In this document: piece by piece, positions 36,278-48,971 of the stretch
Layout: the number at the start of each line of letters is the position of its first letter
Numbering within the stretch: the first letter of the stretch is position 1
The notes under the pieces: model-generated
Seen by the model: the letters and a program-made list of their open reading frames with translations, nothing else
Databases searched by the model: none
What the model was told of the DNA's origin: nothing
Assembly: GCF_932526225.1 (NCBI RefSeq)
Contig: NC_064047.1
Location: 4,277,501 to 4,341,500, forward strand
Direction of reading: 5' to 3'
DNA: 64,000 nt
DNA from: Nematostella vectensis
Lineage: Eukaryota; Cnidaria; Anthozoa; Actiniaria; Edwardsiidae
Position numbers and translations under genes: made by a program

Positions 36278-36414
36278 TTGATGAAGATAATGTTTGCACT
36301 CTAGGCGTTGAAGCAGTACTCAACCAGTTTCCCGCCCTCACAGTTCTCACATCAGAGGTCCACACAGATTGTCTTGTTCAGTTTGGAGAGAAATACTTTG
36401 GAACTGACTGTTAA
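28188..36414 (+). CDS. UPRT: uracil phosphoribosyltransferase homolog (UPRT family)
   Basis: Eight exons join in phase to 297 aa: 28188-28534, 30060-30102, 31353-31422, 32301-32363, 33345-33439, 33818-33884, 34157-34255, 36305-36414. The human homolog has 309 aa. Family landmarks run in order: MNNQVRELQTILRDR, FMFYADRL, RLVVEEGLNQLPY, KRGNCGVSIMRSGEAMEKG, DCCRSIRIGKILI, VYYAKFP, MYPVLNTGATV (224-234), and EVHTDCLVQFGEKYFGTD at the end. Microbial enzymes convert uracil and PRPP to UMP. Here, as in other animals, the PRPP-site acidic motif (DPMLATG in bacteria) reads MYPVLNTG and the C-terminal uracil-binding segment is short, so catalytic activity is uncertain. The first exon beyond about residue 90 is well conserved, but the N-terminal start is not fixed; in-frame ATGs at 28188 and 28266 are both possible. 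Confidence 0.93.
29240..30029. mobile_element. MULE-like TIR element carrying a gene fragment
   Basis: Inverted repeats of 81 bp (29240-29320 and 29949-30029, one mismatch; terminus TTCCCTGCTAGCAGAGGCCT) are flanked by the 9-bp direct repeat CCAAGATTT (29231-29239 and 30030-30038). Long TIRs with a 9-bp target duplication are typical of Mutator-like elements. The 628-bp interior has no transposase-like sequence. It has ATG-initiated coding-like sequence from 29431, spread over three frames, with a CLVCG motif near 29543 and CKTCKRK near 29675 that look like a zinc-binding domain. The 3' end of the element lies 30 bases before UPRT exon 2. Confidence 0.85.
29431..29870 (+). pseudogene. decayed zinc-finger-like gene fragment inside the TIR element
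   Basis: The reading frame starts at ATG 29431, shifts near 29490 to the frame open at 29511-29708, then shifts again near 29665 to a frame open to about 29868. Both changes are of one frame step. The pieces encode CLVCGINFKTSG, then RICKTCKRKID: two CxxC pairs about 45 residues apart, a pattern seen in zinc-binding modules such as ZAD-like domains. The family is not identified. It is most simply a host gene fragment captured by the element and then decayed. Confidence 0.55.
30430..30830. repeat. G-rich minisatellite in UPRT intron 2
   Basis: Units of roughly 30 and 60 bp are built from AAGGGGCTACTGGGGGTCCC, TATTTTCAAGGGG and CTCTAAGTGGCAACTGGGGGG. About eight degenerate units are present. 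Confidence 0.85.
34993..35585. mobile_element. non-autonomous TIR element (CAGGGCTTCTGGAATTACGCG termini), copy 2
   Basis: Same family as 25120-25709 and in the same orientation, at about 95% identity by eye. It lies in the last intron of the UPRT homolog. The right end reads CGCGTAATTCCAGAAGCCCTG and the left end starts CAGGGTTTCTGGAATTACGCG. Confidence 0.85.
36197..36277. repeat. (AATC)n microsatellite
   Basis: About 20 perfect tetranucleotide repeats end 28 bases before the last UPRT exon, close enough to the acceptor to fall in the branch-site region. Confidence 0.95.
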
Positions 36415-37266
36415 ACAGAGAAATATATATATAAACTTATGTATAAAGTCTAGAAGCCTAACCAAAGTTGAATATATTGTTTTAGAAAGTGAAGTATTTA
36501 ATACAACTCAACTTTCATACCTTTCTGAGTAGAATCTAACCAGTTATAAAGGGGCACTTGCATGGTTGTTCTTCCTGATTTCTGCACCGTGTTCTTTCTG
36601 ATTACTGTACTTGCAAGTTTCTCCTTCGAACTGATCCATATACAGGTCTATAGCCATTGGGGGCAGTGGGGGGAGGTTGCATATGAGTTCATTTTTGTTA
36701 TTAAAAGATCATCAAATGACAGTGCCCCTCACCAGCAAATTGTGGCTCCTGAATGTGCCTGTAATGATGTCTCTTATGGGAGTTCATTTAGGCAAAGTAT
36801 AGACTCCGTTCTGTCCATGTACCGTTCCAAATGCAAATACATGCAAATGACTCAGTCAATTTTTTGTTCATCTTCATTTGCATGCATTTACACTTGGAAC
36901 GGCACATAAAAAGAACAGCGTCTTAACTAGGACTTATTCATGTAAATAGCACTCAAGGGAGCCCCGTTCATGGTATGTGTGAAAGTGAAGCTTTTGCTTT
37001 GACAAGATGTGGAAAGAAAGTGCTTTTTTGATTTTTATCGGTAAAAGGATAGGAATTGACTGTCTGAAAGCAGGCAAGAGCAAGTACATAGCTGTCAAAT
37101 CCATGTGTCTGCCAAATCTATAGGTCATGGCCCACAGTGGTTCATGGGTAACGTACAACTAGCTAAATTCTGGTCTCTGACAGAGTAAATACGCAGCTGC
37201 TTTGTCTCCTATTATCTTTGTTCTACAAAGGAGTTTTTTTGTCTCTATTCTTCTCGTTCTTTGTGT

Positions 37267-37395
37267 CGAGGTGCGGATATTGTTCATTTGCCCAATCAAA
37301 TTGCAGCTTGTAAGAGCTGCGTTCTGACCCTCGAGGTGCGGATATTGTTCATTTGCCCAATCAAATTGCAGCTTGTAAGAGCTGCGTTCTGACCC
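37267..37395. repeat. 64-bp direct tandem duplication
   Basis: Two essentially identical copies begin CGAGGTGCGGATATTGTTCA and end AGAGCTGCGTTCTGACCC, directly adjacent. Confidence 0.9.
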
Positions 37396-38639
37396 CTCTG
37401 ACAGCCTTGCGGGTGTTTCCAGGCACATAAACAAGAATGCTACAGCTTTTCAAACCTGGATTTGTTTTTAGTCACGTGTCTATTTGCTAATGTATTTGAT
37501 ACCCATGAAGCATTGCGGGTTACATCGCATGGATTTTCCAAGTGCAACCTTATTTGAAATAGGTGTAAGTACAAACAGCTCGTGTTTCACTTGTCTAAAT
37601 TCTTGCTTCTTGTTTGTGAGGAGGCAATAAACACCCCACATATATATTAGAGGGTGTTCATTGTTTTACTGGGGGAGGGACGTTGGGGGGGTCTAATTAC
37701 CGCAATACCGCACTTATTTTTCGAAAATATCGCCATGACACTATTCTGCTTAGCAGCCTCTCTTAGTGTCACACACACTTTAGAGTGACTGCTTAGCAGG
37801 CTTACACCAGCACTTTGGATTTTCCTTTTTTTTTTCAGAAGATCCTTTGTGTATAATTCCTGTAATATTTTATTTCAAAGATATTTGTTGGTATTCAGTT
37901 TTGTGTATCATACTTGGATGCCGTTTGACATTTGTCATAGTTATGGGGGGAGGGGTGCATATATCACAAAGGGATTATCAGAAACTTCCTACTATATGAA
38001 TGTCATTTACTTGTCCAGATGGTATACGATGTTAAAAAAATAAATAAAATACTGGAATTCAAAGCGTATCTAATAACATTGAATGTTTGTATCTTTACCG
38101 GGAAATCTAAAAAGAGGGGGGGGGGGAGTTCTTTTGTATGTCACAAGACATTTCCCTTTGGGGTCTTAAATTGTCTCTCGCACATTCCTGTATTTTGGCT
38201 GCTATAAGGAGGAGATGTACCAACATATTTTCAACTTTACAATTCTCTAAAAATAAAAACGGAGCGTAGATCAGCAAACCTGTCAATTTTCCCGCAACAG
38301 GCGGGAGTCTCGACTTCTTCTTCGCGTGGAGCACCAAATCTCCTTCTTTATAACGACTTTTGTCTAGTCGAATCGACATTTTGCCTATTTTTCATCAGTA
38401 AAAAAATAATAATTCCCTTGCATGGCGCCATTATTCTAGCACGCACCACGCACGATTTTATAAGTGGTTTTGTGCGCGATATTTTAGAATAGCAAATGTC
38501 TGCTGACTGGCTCAATAATAGCATAAAAACAATTAAGCTGTTAAAACATACAAATGGCGTGATAGAGATAGTTGTACATCCCCAAAAATATAACTAGCCC
38601 CCCTCCCCCCCCAAAAAAAATCCTTTTTTTCGGAATGAC

Positions 38640-38790
38640 AGCTAGGGCCGTAGCAAGGGGTAGGGCACTGGGGGCATGTGCCCCCCCTCCCCCCCCACAA
38701 TATATGGGGCCTGACTGTGCCCCCCCAATATTTTCTTAATGTTTATGTATTGTGCCCCCCTCCAATATTTCGAGGCCTGCTGGGGCCCTG
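38640..38790 (-). repeat. dispersed G-rich repeat family, reversed copy
   Basis: Read on the minus strand it has the same module order as 7905-8060 and 21380-21540 (AATATTTGG-type A/T cores between G-runs, GGGGCATGTGCC on the plus strand, and GGCCGTAGCAAGG at the end). Confidence 0.65.
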
Positions 38791-39369
38791 ACAGGTATGG
38801 ATCAGTATAATTTATTGATAGTAAATTGGGATAGTAGTGGGATATTATTTATTAATGAGAAAGAGCGTTAAGCATTTTTAGAATGATACTGGGAAATACT
38901 GTAAGGAATAAAAACAAGACGCCAGACTAAGGCATTCTGGACCAAAAAGCGGATAAGCTGATAAAAGTACAATTTATTGACAGGACTCGCAATAATGTTT
39001 TTTTCTCTACTTATTTATGGGGAAAGGGAATTGCGCAAATGTTACTGTAAGAAAACTAAAAGAAAATAAAAAGAATAGAGGAAACAAACAGTGAAACAAC
39101 TTGGATAATATGCCGCGCGGGCATTGGGACATAGCCTCGACAGGAAACCGAGTCCTAATTTGCGAATGGTCACTCATATCGCCAGCTCATTAGTATGTCA
39201 CATTTCACCTGTACTATTTGTACTCTGGCAACACTCACTTCGCGTGAATTATTCATCGTCTACCCCTCAGAAGAGGCGAAAGAGTCCTAATTCAAAACAA
39301 ACCAGGCTTTTGATTAAAAAAACGCTCTTTAAGCTAAAACAGCGTCCCTGGAAACTTCCGTTTCTTATA

Positions 39370-42911
<3,542 letters not shown>

Positions 42912-44047
42912 GGCCACTACATGTAGCGAGCTAGCCGGCTCTTATTTGGGGTTCGTAAATGCGTGTTTTTGAACATTGGGAATCCTGTGGCGCGCGAAGA
43001 GAGCTAGGTCTTACTGTACGCTACAATCGGCCTTCACGCGCTCAAAAACACACATTTTCGGATAAAACCAAATGAGGGACTACTAACTAGCTTAAGTACT
43101 CACGCAGATCGTATATAACACAGCATTTTATATAGGATATGTACGTTAGTGTTGCATAACATAGAGTGTCGTACCAGAGTCGTGCCAATAAATTAATGAA
43201 ATCTAATAGAGAATTTTGTTTCACAAGCATTGGCGCGACGTCTTGAACATGCTTGAGTGGTTTGAGGTTTTTTAATATACGTACCAAACTTCCTGTTAAA
43301 AAATAAAATTGTGCGCAAGATTCTGGAGAAATGAATTCTGTAGTGGGGGAAATAAAGCAATGATAAAACGGGAGAAATACGGAAAGAAAAAAAAACATTT
43401 GGCACAAATCTGCGAGCTATCGATTTCCGAGTGCAACGTTATTTGTATGCACGTACGCAACTGAGCACAGGAGAAAAAAGGCTAAAGGTCCGGTAATACG
43501 AGCACCAAAATCGTACAACTTTTGCGGCAGCATTGCTGCAAAAAAAGTTCATGACGTTGCGTGTTTTACCACGGGCGCGCCAACTTTTGTCACAGCAATT
43601 TTTTTTGTTGCAAGTTGAAAAAGTTTGCTGCAGAAAGTAGAAGATGCTTTTACTTTTTGCAACAAAACTCGTAATGTAGCCCATATTACTACAACAACCC
43701 AACTTGTCTCGCAGCAAAGTGATGTCAGGCATACGCCAGCAGTTGCTATAAGGCTTGTGATTGGTTGAACGAGAGTCACACATCAGTGTCACGGAGAAAA
43801 AGATGGTTGATCAACAGCCAGAACCAGTCTATCCTTTCCTGCGACAAAAGTTTGTTTCCCGGTAGCTTGTTAGTAAAACGCACAACATCGCCTTCGAACC
43901 CCCTTTGAAAATGCTGCCACAAAAGTTGTACGATTTTTTTCGCGACAGAGCAGAGGGCAGAAAATGGCTGAAGGCGGCAATATATGCCTAGTTCAAAGCG
44001 TGCTGTCTGATGACGAAATCATCACACTACTATAGCAATACGCTAGT
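42912..44047. other. 3' flank of light-chain gene and intergenic DNA
   Basis: AATAAA signals occur near 43185, 43300 and 43350 and may end the light-chain transcript. An inverted-repeat element lies at 43484-43945. No exon is recognised. Confidence 0.6.
43484..43945. mobile_element. inverted-repeat element, MITE-like
   Basis: The left arm AAAATCGTACAACTTTTGCG followed by GCAGCATT (43506-43535) is the inverse of AATGCTGCCACAAAAGTTGT followed by ACGATTTT (43911-43938). The interior is rich in GCAGCAAA/TTGCTGC motifs. No intact ORF is present, and boundaries are approximate. Confidence 0.6.
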
Positions 44048-44351
44048 TCCCAAGGGGGGGGGACTAGGGGGTTTCAGTGAAACTAGTGGGGGCGCGAATC
44101 GCCCCTCCGGGCCTCCCAGCCCCCACTCCAGGCTGGGGACTTTCGGTGTCGCGTGGATTAATAATTAATCTACGTCGGGACCACTTCGTGTAGATGGATA
44201 CTTAGCAGACGCAAAACACACTCCGCGTAGATGGTTAATCTATGTCGGGGAGGGCCGTGAAAACGAGGAGGGCCGCCAACCTACGGAGCGCGGAATAGCC
44301 ATTTTTCGGCCGTAAATTCAAAGCCGCTGGCGTGGCGTTTAAACCTGAGTT

Positions 44352-44567
44352 CTACTCGAACACCTCGCTCCCGAACCCCTCGCGAATTTCTCGCAGCCTC
44401 TTTTTAATCTTTTCGCGTGTCACCAGGGAGGGCCCTTTCCTGCTTTTTTTCTCACGCGGTGCGAGGCCGTGTCGGGCTCTGATAGCGGCCTTGAGCGCGT
44501 AGTATCTTTCTTGTTCCTGAAGTATTAGCCGAAACTCCTGCAGAGCCTTATAATAGCGCGTTTTTGG
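44352..44567 (-). CDS. short open frame in left arm of the GC-rich element
   Basis: It is open for about 71 codons on the minus strand from a TGA at 44568-44570 to a TAG at 44352-44354, with no ATG. The predicted peptide is strongly charged and helical (RYYKALQEFRLILQ, KAAIRARHGLAP, REKIKKRLREIREGF), which is unlikely by chance and looks coding. It may be an exon or the 3' part of a protein whose beginning is lost. No family is recognised. Confidence 0.35.
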   Translation of the reverse strand, partial: PKTRYYKALQEFRLILQEQERYYALKAAIRARHGLAPREKKSRKGPSLVTREKIKKRLREIREGFGSEVFE

Positions 44568-44686
44568 TCAGGGCTACCCCGGTTTCGGCTACCTTTTTGG
44601 GGTTGCCCAAACTTCGAATTAGAGGATTGGTAGCCCAAGGTATACAGAGCAACCGAAGAGTTGCCCTAGGAAGTAGAGCTACCACA

Positions 44687-45981
44687 ATGGCAGTACAAGC
44701 AACGTTCCAGACCATGGGCCTGTGGACCGAAAAGGCCGTGGCAGCCCACCTTCTCCTGGAAAACACGCACGAGAGCAATCTTGTGCCCGACATCGCCCGG
44801 GTCGACTACCTAGCCGGCAACCTGGGTCGCACACACCTGCGCCCCCTAGAGGGACTTCCGACGTTCGTCGACGACGTATACGTCTTTGGCTACCTGCGCC
44901 GCGAAGACTGCGTAGTCCACGGCGGACGCCTCTCTTGCACGACCGGATCTCGACCGCTGTTTACGAGAGTCTGGGAAAGGCCCCCGACGGCACCGCCCGA
45001 GGCCACATACAAACGAGCATCGTCCTCACAATTGCGGTCCGAGAAAGGACAGAGGAAAGTGCTATCCGGGAGATCATTGCCCGGATCGGGTTCGACACCG
45101 ACAAGAAGGCCCTGGCGAAGTGGCAAGAGCTATACCCAGGAACCGAACCGGCTGGCCTCTTCGTGGCGAAGGTAGATGTGTCCGAGATCCCCATGGACGA
45201 GCTACAGGCCTCCTTGCCGGCGTTCGAACGCCAGCTGTTGCGCGACGGCTACGGCCTGTACTCCATCGACTACACGAGAGACTTCTCGGGGATCCTCGAC
45301 CGTGAGACGCTCGTAGAGCACCTCTGCGCATTCGAAGGGTTCCGCGAGCAAGGGGACTTCGCTGCCGCCATGCACGCAGACACTCCCACGATACTGGCGA
45401 ACACCGATAGCGTGGGGAAGCACGTCTGCACCTGGGTCCGCACAAGCGATGCCGGCTACACGGTGCGCACGAAGCTCTACAACAAGGTAGTATCGAATTT
45501 CGAAGCGGGCGAGGTCCGAGAGCCAATCGGCGGCCATCTGGCCGACTATGTCGACTGCCCGAACAAGCACCTACGGCAGACCTTCCTGCACCCAGAGGTG
45601 CAGGCCAGAGGATGCACCCGGATCGAAGTCTCTGTCTACGCCTGCAGCGGGCGGGACCTCTCGGCCGACACTGCTACCGAGGTGGTGGAAGAGACCTTGG
45701 CCCTGGTATCCCCCAAAGATCTGCCGGAAGAAGAAGGCCTCTTCGTGGTCCAGCCACCGGCCAAGCAGTGGGAGAACCTGGCCGCATGCCTCTACCGGTG
45801 CCTTGTGCTGGCCGACCGACCACAGGGCTCGATCTTTGTGGCCTGGTATGCGCACACCACAACGGGTAGGGTCTCGGGCGTCCGGGTCCGCCCCACCAAG
45901 GCAAACTTGTGGTGCTTGCCACGGCCTTTTCGGTTCACAGGCCCATGGTCTGGAACGTTGCTTGTACTGCCATTGTGGTAG
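44687..45981 (+). CDS. element-encoded protein, frameshifted, possibly replication-initiator-like
   Basis: ATG 44687 lies inside the left inner inverted repeat and opens a coding-like frame to about 44940. The following frame, open from 44722 to 45981, appears genuine from about 44940 to 45905. A one-step frame change therefore interrupts the gene, and the last 22 codons are read from the right inverted repeat. Third codon positions are very GC-rich and the protein is acidic and well folded in appearance (LVEHLCAFEGFREQGDFA, TRIEVSVYACSGRDLS). Two spots, YGLYSIDYTRDFSG and RTKLYNKVVSNFE followed by TRIEVSVY, recall the Rep_trans type of rolling-circle initiator (aspartate-containing strand, Tyr-Asn/Asp-Lys, then Arg-x-Glu). 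This is a weak resemblance only. I could not find an HUH motif. Confidence 0.55.
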
Positions 45982-46352
45982 CTCTACTTCCTAGGGCAAC
46001 TCTTCGGTTGCTCTGTATACCTTGGGCTACCAATCCTCTAATTCGAAGTTTGGGCAACCCCAAAAAGGTAGCCGAAACCGGGGTAGCCCTGACCAAAAAC
46101 GCGCTGTTATAAACGCGGAGTGTGTTTTGCGTCTGCTAAGTATCCATCTACGCGAAGTGGTCCCGACGTAGATTAATTATTAATCCACGCGACACCGAAA
46201 GTCCTCAGCCTGGAGTGGGGGCTGGGAGGCCCAGAGGGGCGATTCGCGCCTCCCACCCGTTTCACTGAAAGGGGGCTGGGAGGCTCGGAGGGGCGATTTG
46301 CGCCCCCCACTAATTTCACTGAAACCCCCTAGTCTCCCCCCCTCCCCAAGAG

Positions 46353-47493
46353 ACGCAAAAGTGAAAAAGACCCGTACATTTTTCAATCTATATTTTAGCG
46401 AGCTGTGTGTGGCGTAACCGAATAAGACAGGCCTGGGATCCTGGTTATTGCCTGCCCATTAATGCGCGGGTATCTCAGGTTCCTTTGTGTTGTACAGTTC
46501 GCTAAATAGCGGTGCTGGGGTCGAAATCTCCAGCTTAGCTGTAAAGCTTTAGCTGTCATACGGTGTTTCAGCGGATGTCTGGAAGTATGGTCTTTTTTTC
46601 TCTCGTTTTATCTGATCTGTGAAGGTTCGATCCTCGGGCAAATGGCTCTTCCGTTTTTTTTTTAACTGCCATACATTTGGTAATCTGTCATTTTCTCTTT
46701 TATTTGTCATTCATTCCTGTTGACTTTCTGCGATTTTGTGATTACTTAAAAGTACTTTAAAACCAGCTTAAACGAGACGTTTAAAGCGTTTGTGAAACAT
46801 GACATGGGGTTTGGCTGGCTGCTTTGAAGACTACTCTATATAAAAAGAAAAAGTGAAAGAAATGCGGCCACACTTCGTTGTAAGATGATAACCAAATACA
46901 TTACATAGTGACAAGAAATGAATGTAAACGAACCATCAACTTCACACTCGTGAACGTCGGATGAGCACCACCCTCCCCCCCCCCCTTTTCCCCATCACTG
47001 CTGCCAATTCTCGTTCCCAGAGCTCCTCCGCTGTTGTGTGTCGACGGGAAGCATGACCAAGGAGCTCTGGGAACGAGAATGTGCTGTAGCCCTTTTCTAT
47101 GGCGTGCTGTGATATTTCAAGGAACGCCTGGCTTATAGGAGCTGTTGGTGGACCCTGTTGGAATGTGATGCGTTCTTTCTTGAGAGATTTTCCACACCAT
47201 ATTTCCCTGTATGATTTCCTCAGTTGAATATCGACACTTTTTAAGGTGCAGTTTTGGTATCTGGAATTTATTTTTTTATCAAGTTTTAATATAAAATCAT
47301 TTTGTGTTTATTGTCACGACCTTGTTATTGGGCTTCCGCCCTAAGTTGATCTTTGAACGCAATTGAAAACTCGTTAACGCAAATATCTTTCTAAGCAACG
47401 ATTACTGTCAAACAACAAAGTCAAGAAAACAGTCAAGCTGCTTGTGTTATTTGAGGTAACTTGGATCTTTTGATCAAGTAAGAGACGTTAATA
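46353..47493. other. intergenic region upstream of first receptor gene
   Basis: The left boundary of the large tandem duplication is at 46652. The sequence from there to the start codon at 47494 is the promoter and 5' flank and is repeated unchanged at 54394-55235. It contains the hairpin at 47007-47080. Confidence 0.6.
47007..47080. repeat. 20-bp stem inverted repeat upstream of receptor gene
   Basis: ATTCTCGTTCCCAGAGCTCC and GGAGCTCTGGGAACGAGAAT are perfect inverses across a 34-base loop. The copy in unit B is at 54749-54822. It could be a small MITE or a transcribed hairpin. Confidence 0.85.
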
Positions 47494-48916
47494 ATGAGCA
47501 TCCAAAACCAAGTGCAGTCAGACACCGAGACATCGCTAACATCTAACACTAGCGATCATATTCACGACGAAGAGCCGCCAGCTATTATTGTAGGATTCAA
47601 GAACCCACTGCTTGCATCTGTTATAACTACTTTATGTCTGATTATCATCTGGGCCGTCGCTTTGCTGCCATTGTACTTTTACTTATCGCCTCTGCCTTCG
47701 CCCGCAGAAGGACCGGCCACGAATTCCAGGTAAGGTATCACAGAGGGCATCTTCCATAAACGTCCTCGACATAGTGTTTTCATTTCTCCTATTTGGACTT
47801 CTTTGATATCCCTTAAATGGCTGAAGAATACATCAGCTTGGTGGGCTAAATTTATATTGGGCTTTTACATACATATTACATATTTTATTTTCACACCTTC
47901 AGTACAGCAGTATAATGTTACAGATTTTGGGAAAAAAGGTTGCAGTTAATAGTTTTTTTTGTAAGGTGTCCAGGAGCTAAGTTAACACAAGGTTTTCTAG
48001 TTAGCTCCTGTTGGAGAATTGTAAGAACCTCTACCTGTACATCGGATTAAAAGAAAATGTGTTGTAAAAAATAACAATTTTTGGTGAAGTGTAGTAGACG
48101 TAAATACCCTGAGGTGTAAAATATCTCAAGATCTTTAGAATGATATTTAGATTTAGGATGTTGATTAAGTAAGTTTATATTAATCGTTTTTGTATAGTCA
48201 AGGTATAATTTGTCGAAATTTAGTCATACTTCTTAGGTGGTGAACACACACCCCTTTTATAAAAAAAAGCAGACTTTCATTATATGAAACTTTGTATGTG
48301 TCATGGGCAAATCTAGAGGTTTGCTGATTGGCTCCCCCTATTCCAAGAGATTTTCCTTACAAGTATAGATAATTATAATCCCTGGTAATTCAGAGAAGAA
48401 TAATTCATACCCCTTTTTTCTTACATACCCTGCTTTGACCCCCCCCCTCCCACAGCTAATCTTGGTGGTATGCCTGATGAATAGGGGTGAGTTTGTGTAA
48501 AGGAAACTAGAACACCTTGAATAGGATTTTCATGGATATTTAAATTTTTTGCTGGAGTTTCTTGAGTTATTTAGACTAGTATTGTGTCTGTAAAAAGGAA
48601 TTATTATTATTACTAAAACTAGTCTCTTTTTTGTTCAGCAATTTGACTTTACCTCACTATCCATGCAACGCGCCACTCATCTTGAATCCAGTAACACATT
48701 TGTGCACTCTGCCTTGTGGTTGGAGGATGTTCACGCCCCTGCAAGCCAAGGCTGGGAACATCGTGGACAACATCTCCCTTGTTGTCAGTCTACTGGGATT
48801 TCTTTTTATCTTTGCAACATGGATGGCCATCAAGCAACTGTAAGTTGAAATTCTTTATGGAATAGTAACAATGGTTTATTTTTTTGATGATAATGTTATC
48901 ATCCTCAGCAGCAGTG

Positions 48917-48971
<55 letters not shown>

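Larger units (their letters stand above)
36415..39369. other. intergenic region between UPRT homolog and light-chain gene
   Basis: No exon is recognised. It contains the two-copy 64-bp repeat at 37267-37395, poly-G and poly-T stretches, and a reversed copy of the G-rich dispersed family at 38640-38790. Open frames here are short and lack conserved sequence. It should include the UPRT 3' UTR and the light-chain promoter. Confidence 0.6.
44048..46352. mobile_element. GC-rich element with nested long inverted repeats and its own ORF
   Basis: Outer inverted repeats are 44053-44228 and 46106-46352. They share TTTCAGTGAAAC, GCCTCCCAGCCCCCACTCCA, TCGGTGTCGCGTGGATTAAT and GATGGATACTTAGCAGACGC; the right arm has an extra internal duplication of about 70 bp. 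Inner inverted repeats of about 180 bp (44553-44742 and 45919-46109) share TTTTTGGTCAGGGCTACCCC and ATGGCAGTACAAGCAACG. Between the outer and inner left repeats are about 325 bp with no counterpart on the right, so the original terminal repeat may have been about 700 bp. The GC content and codon use differ sharply from the surrounding AT-rich DNA. The family is not recognised. Confidence 0.8.

Noticed and set aside
39124-39369. In-frame N-terminal extension of the light-chain-like protein
   Set aside because: The extension is basic and serine-rich, not seen in light chains. The start at 39370 gives the family's normal length.
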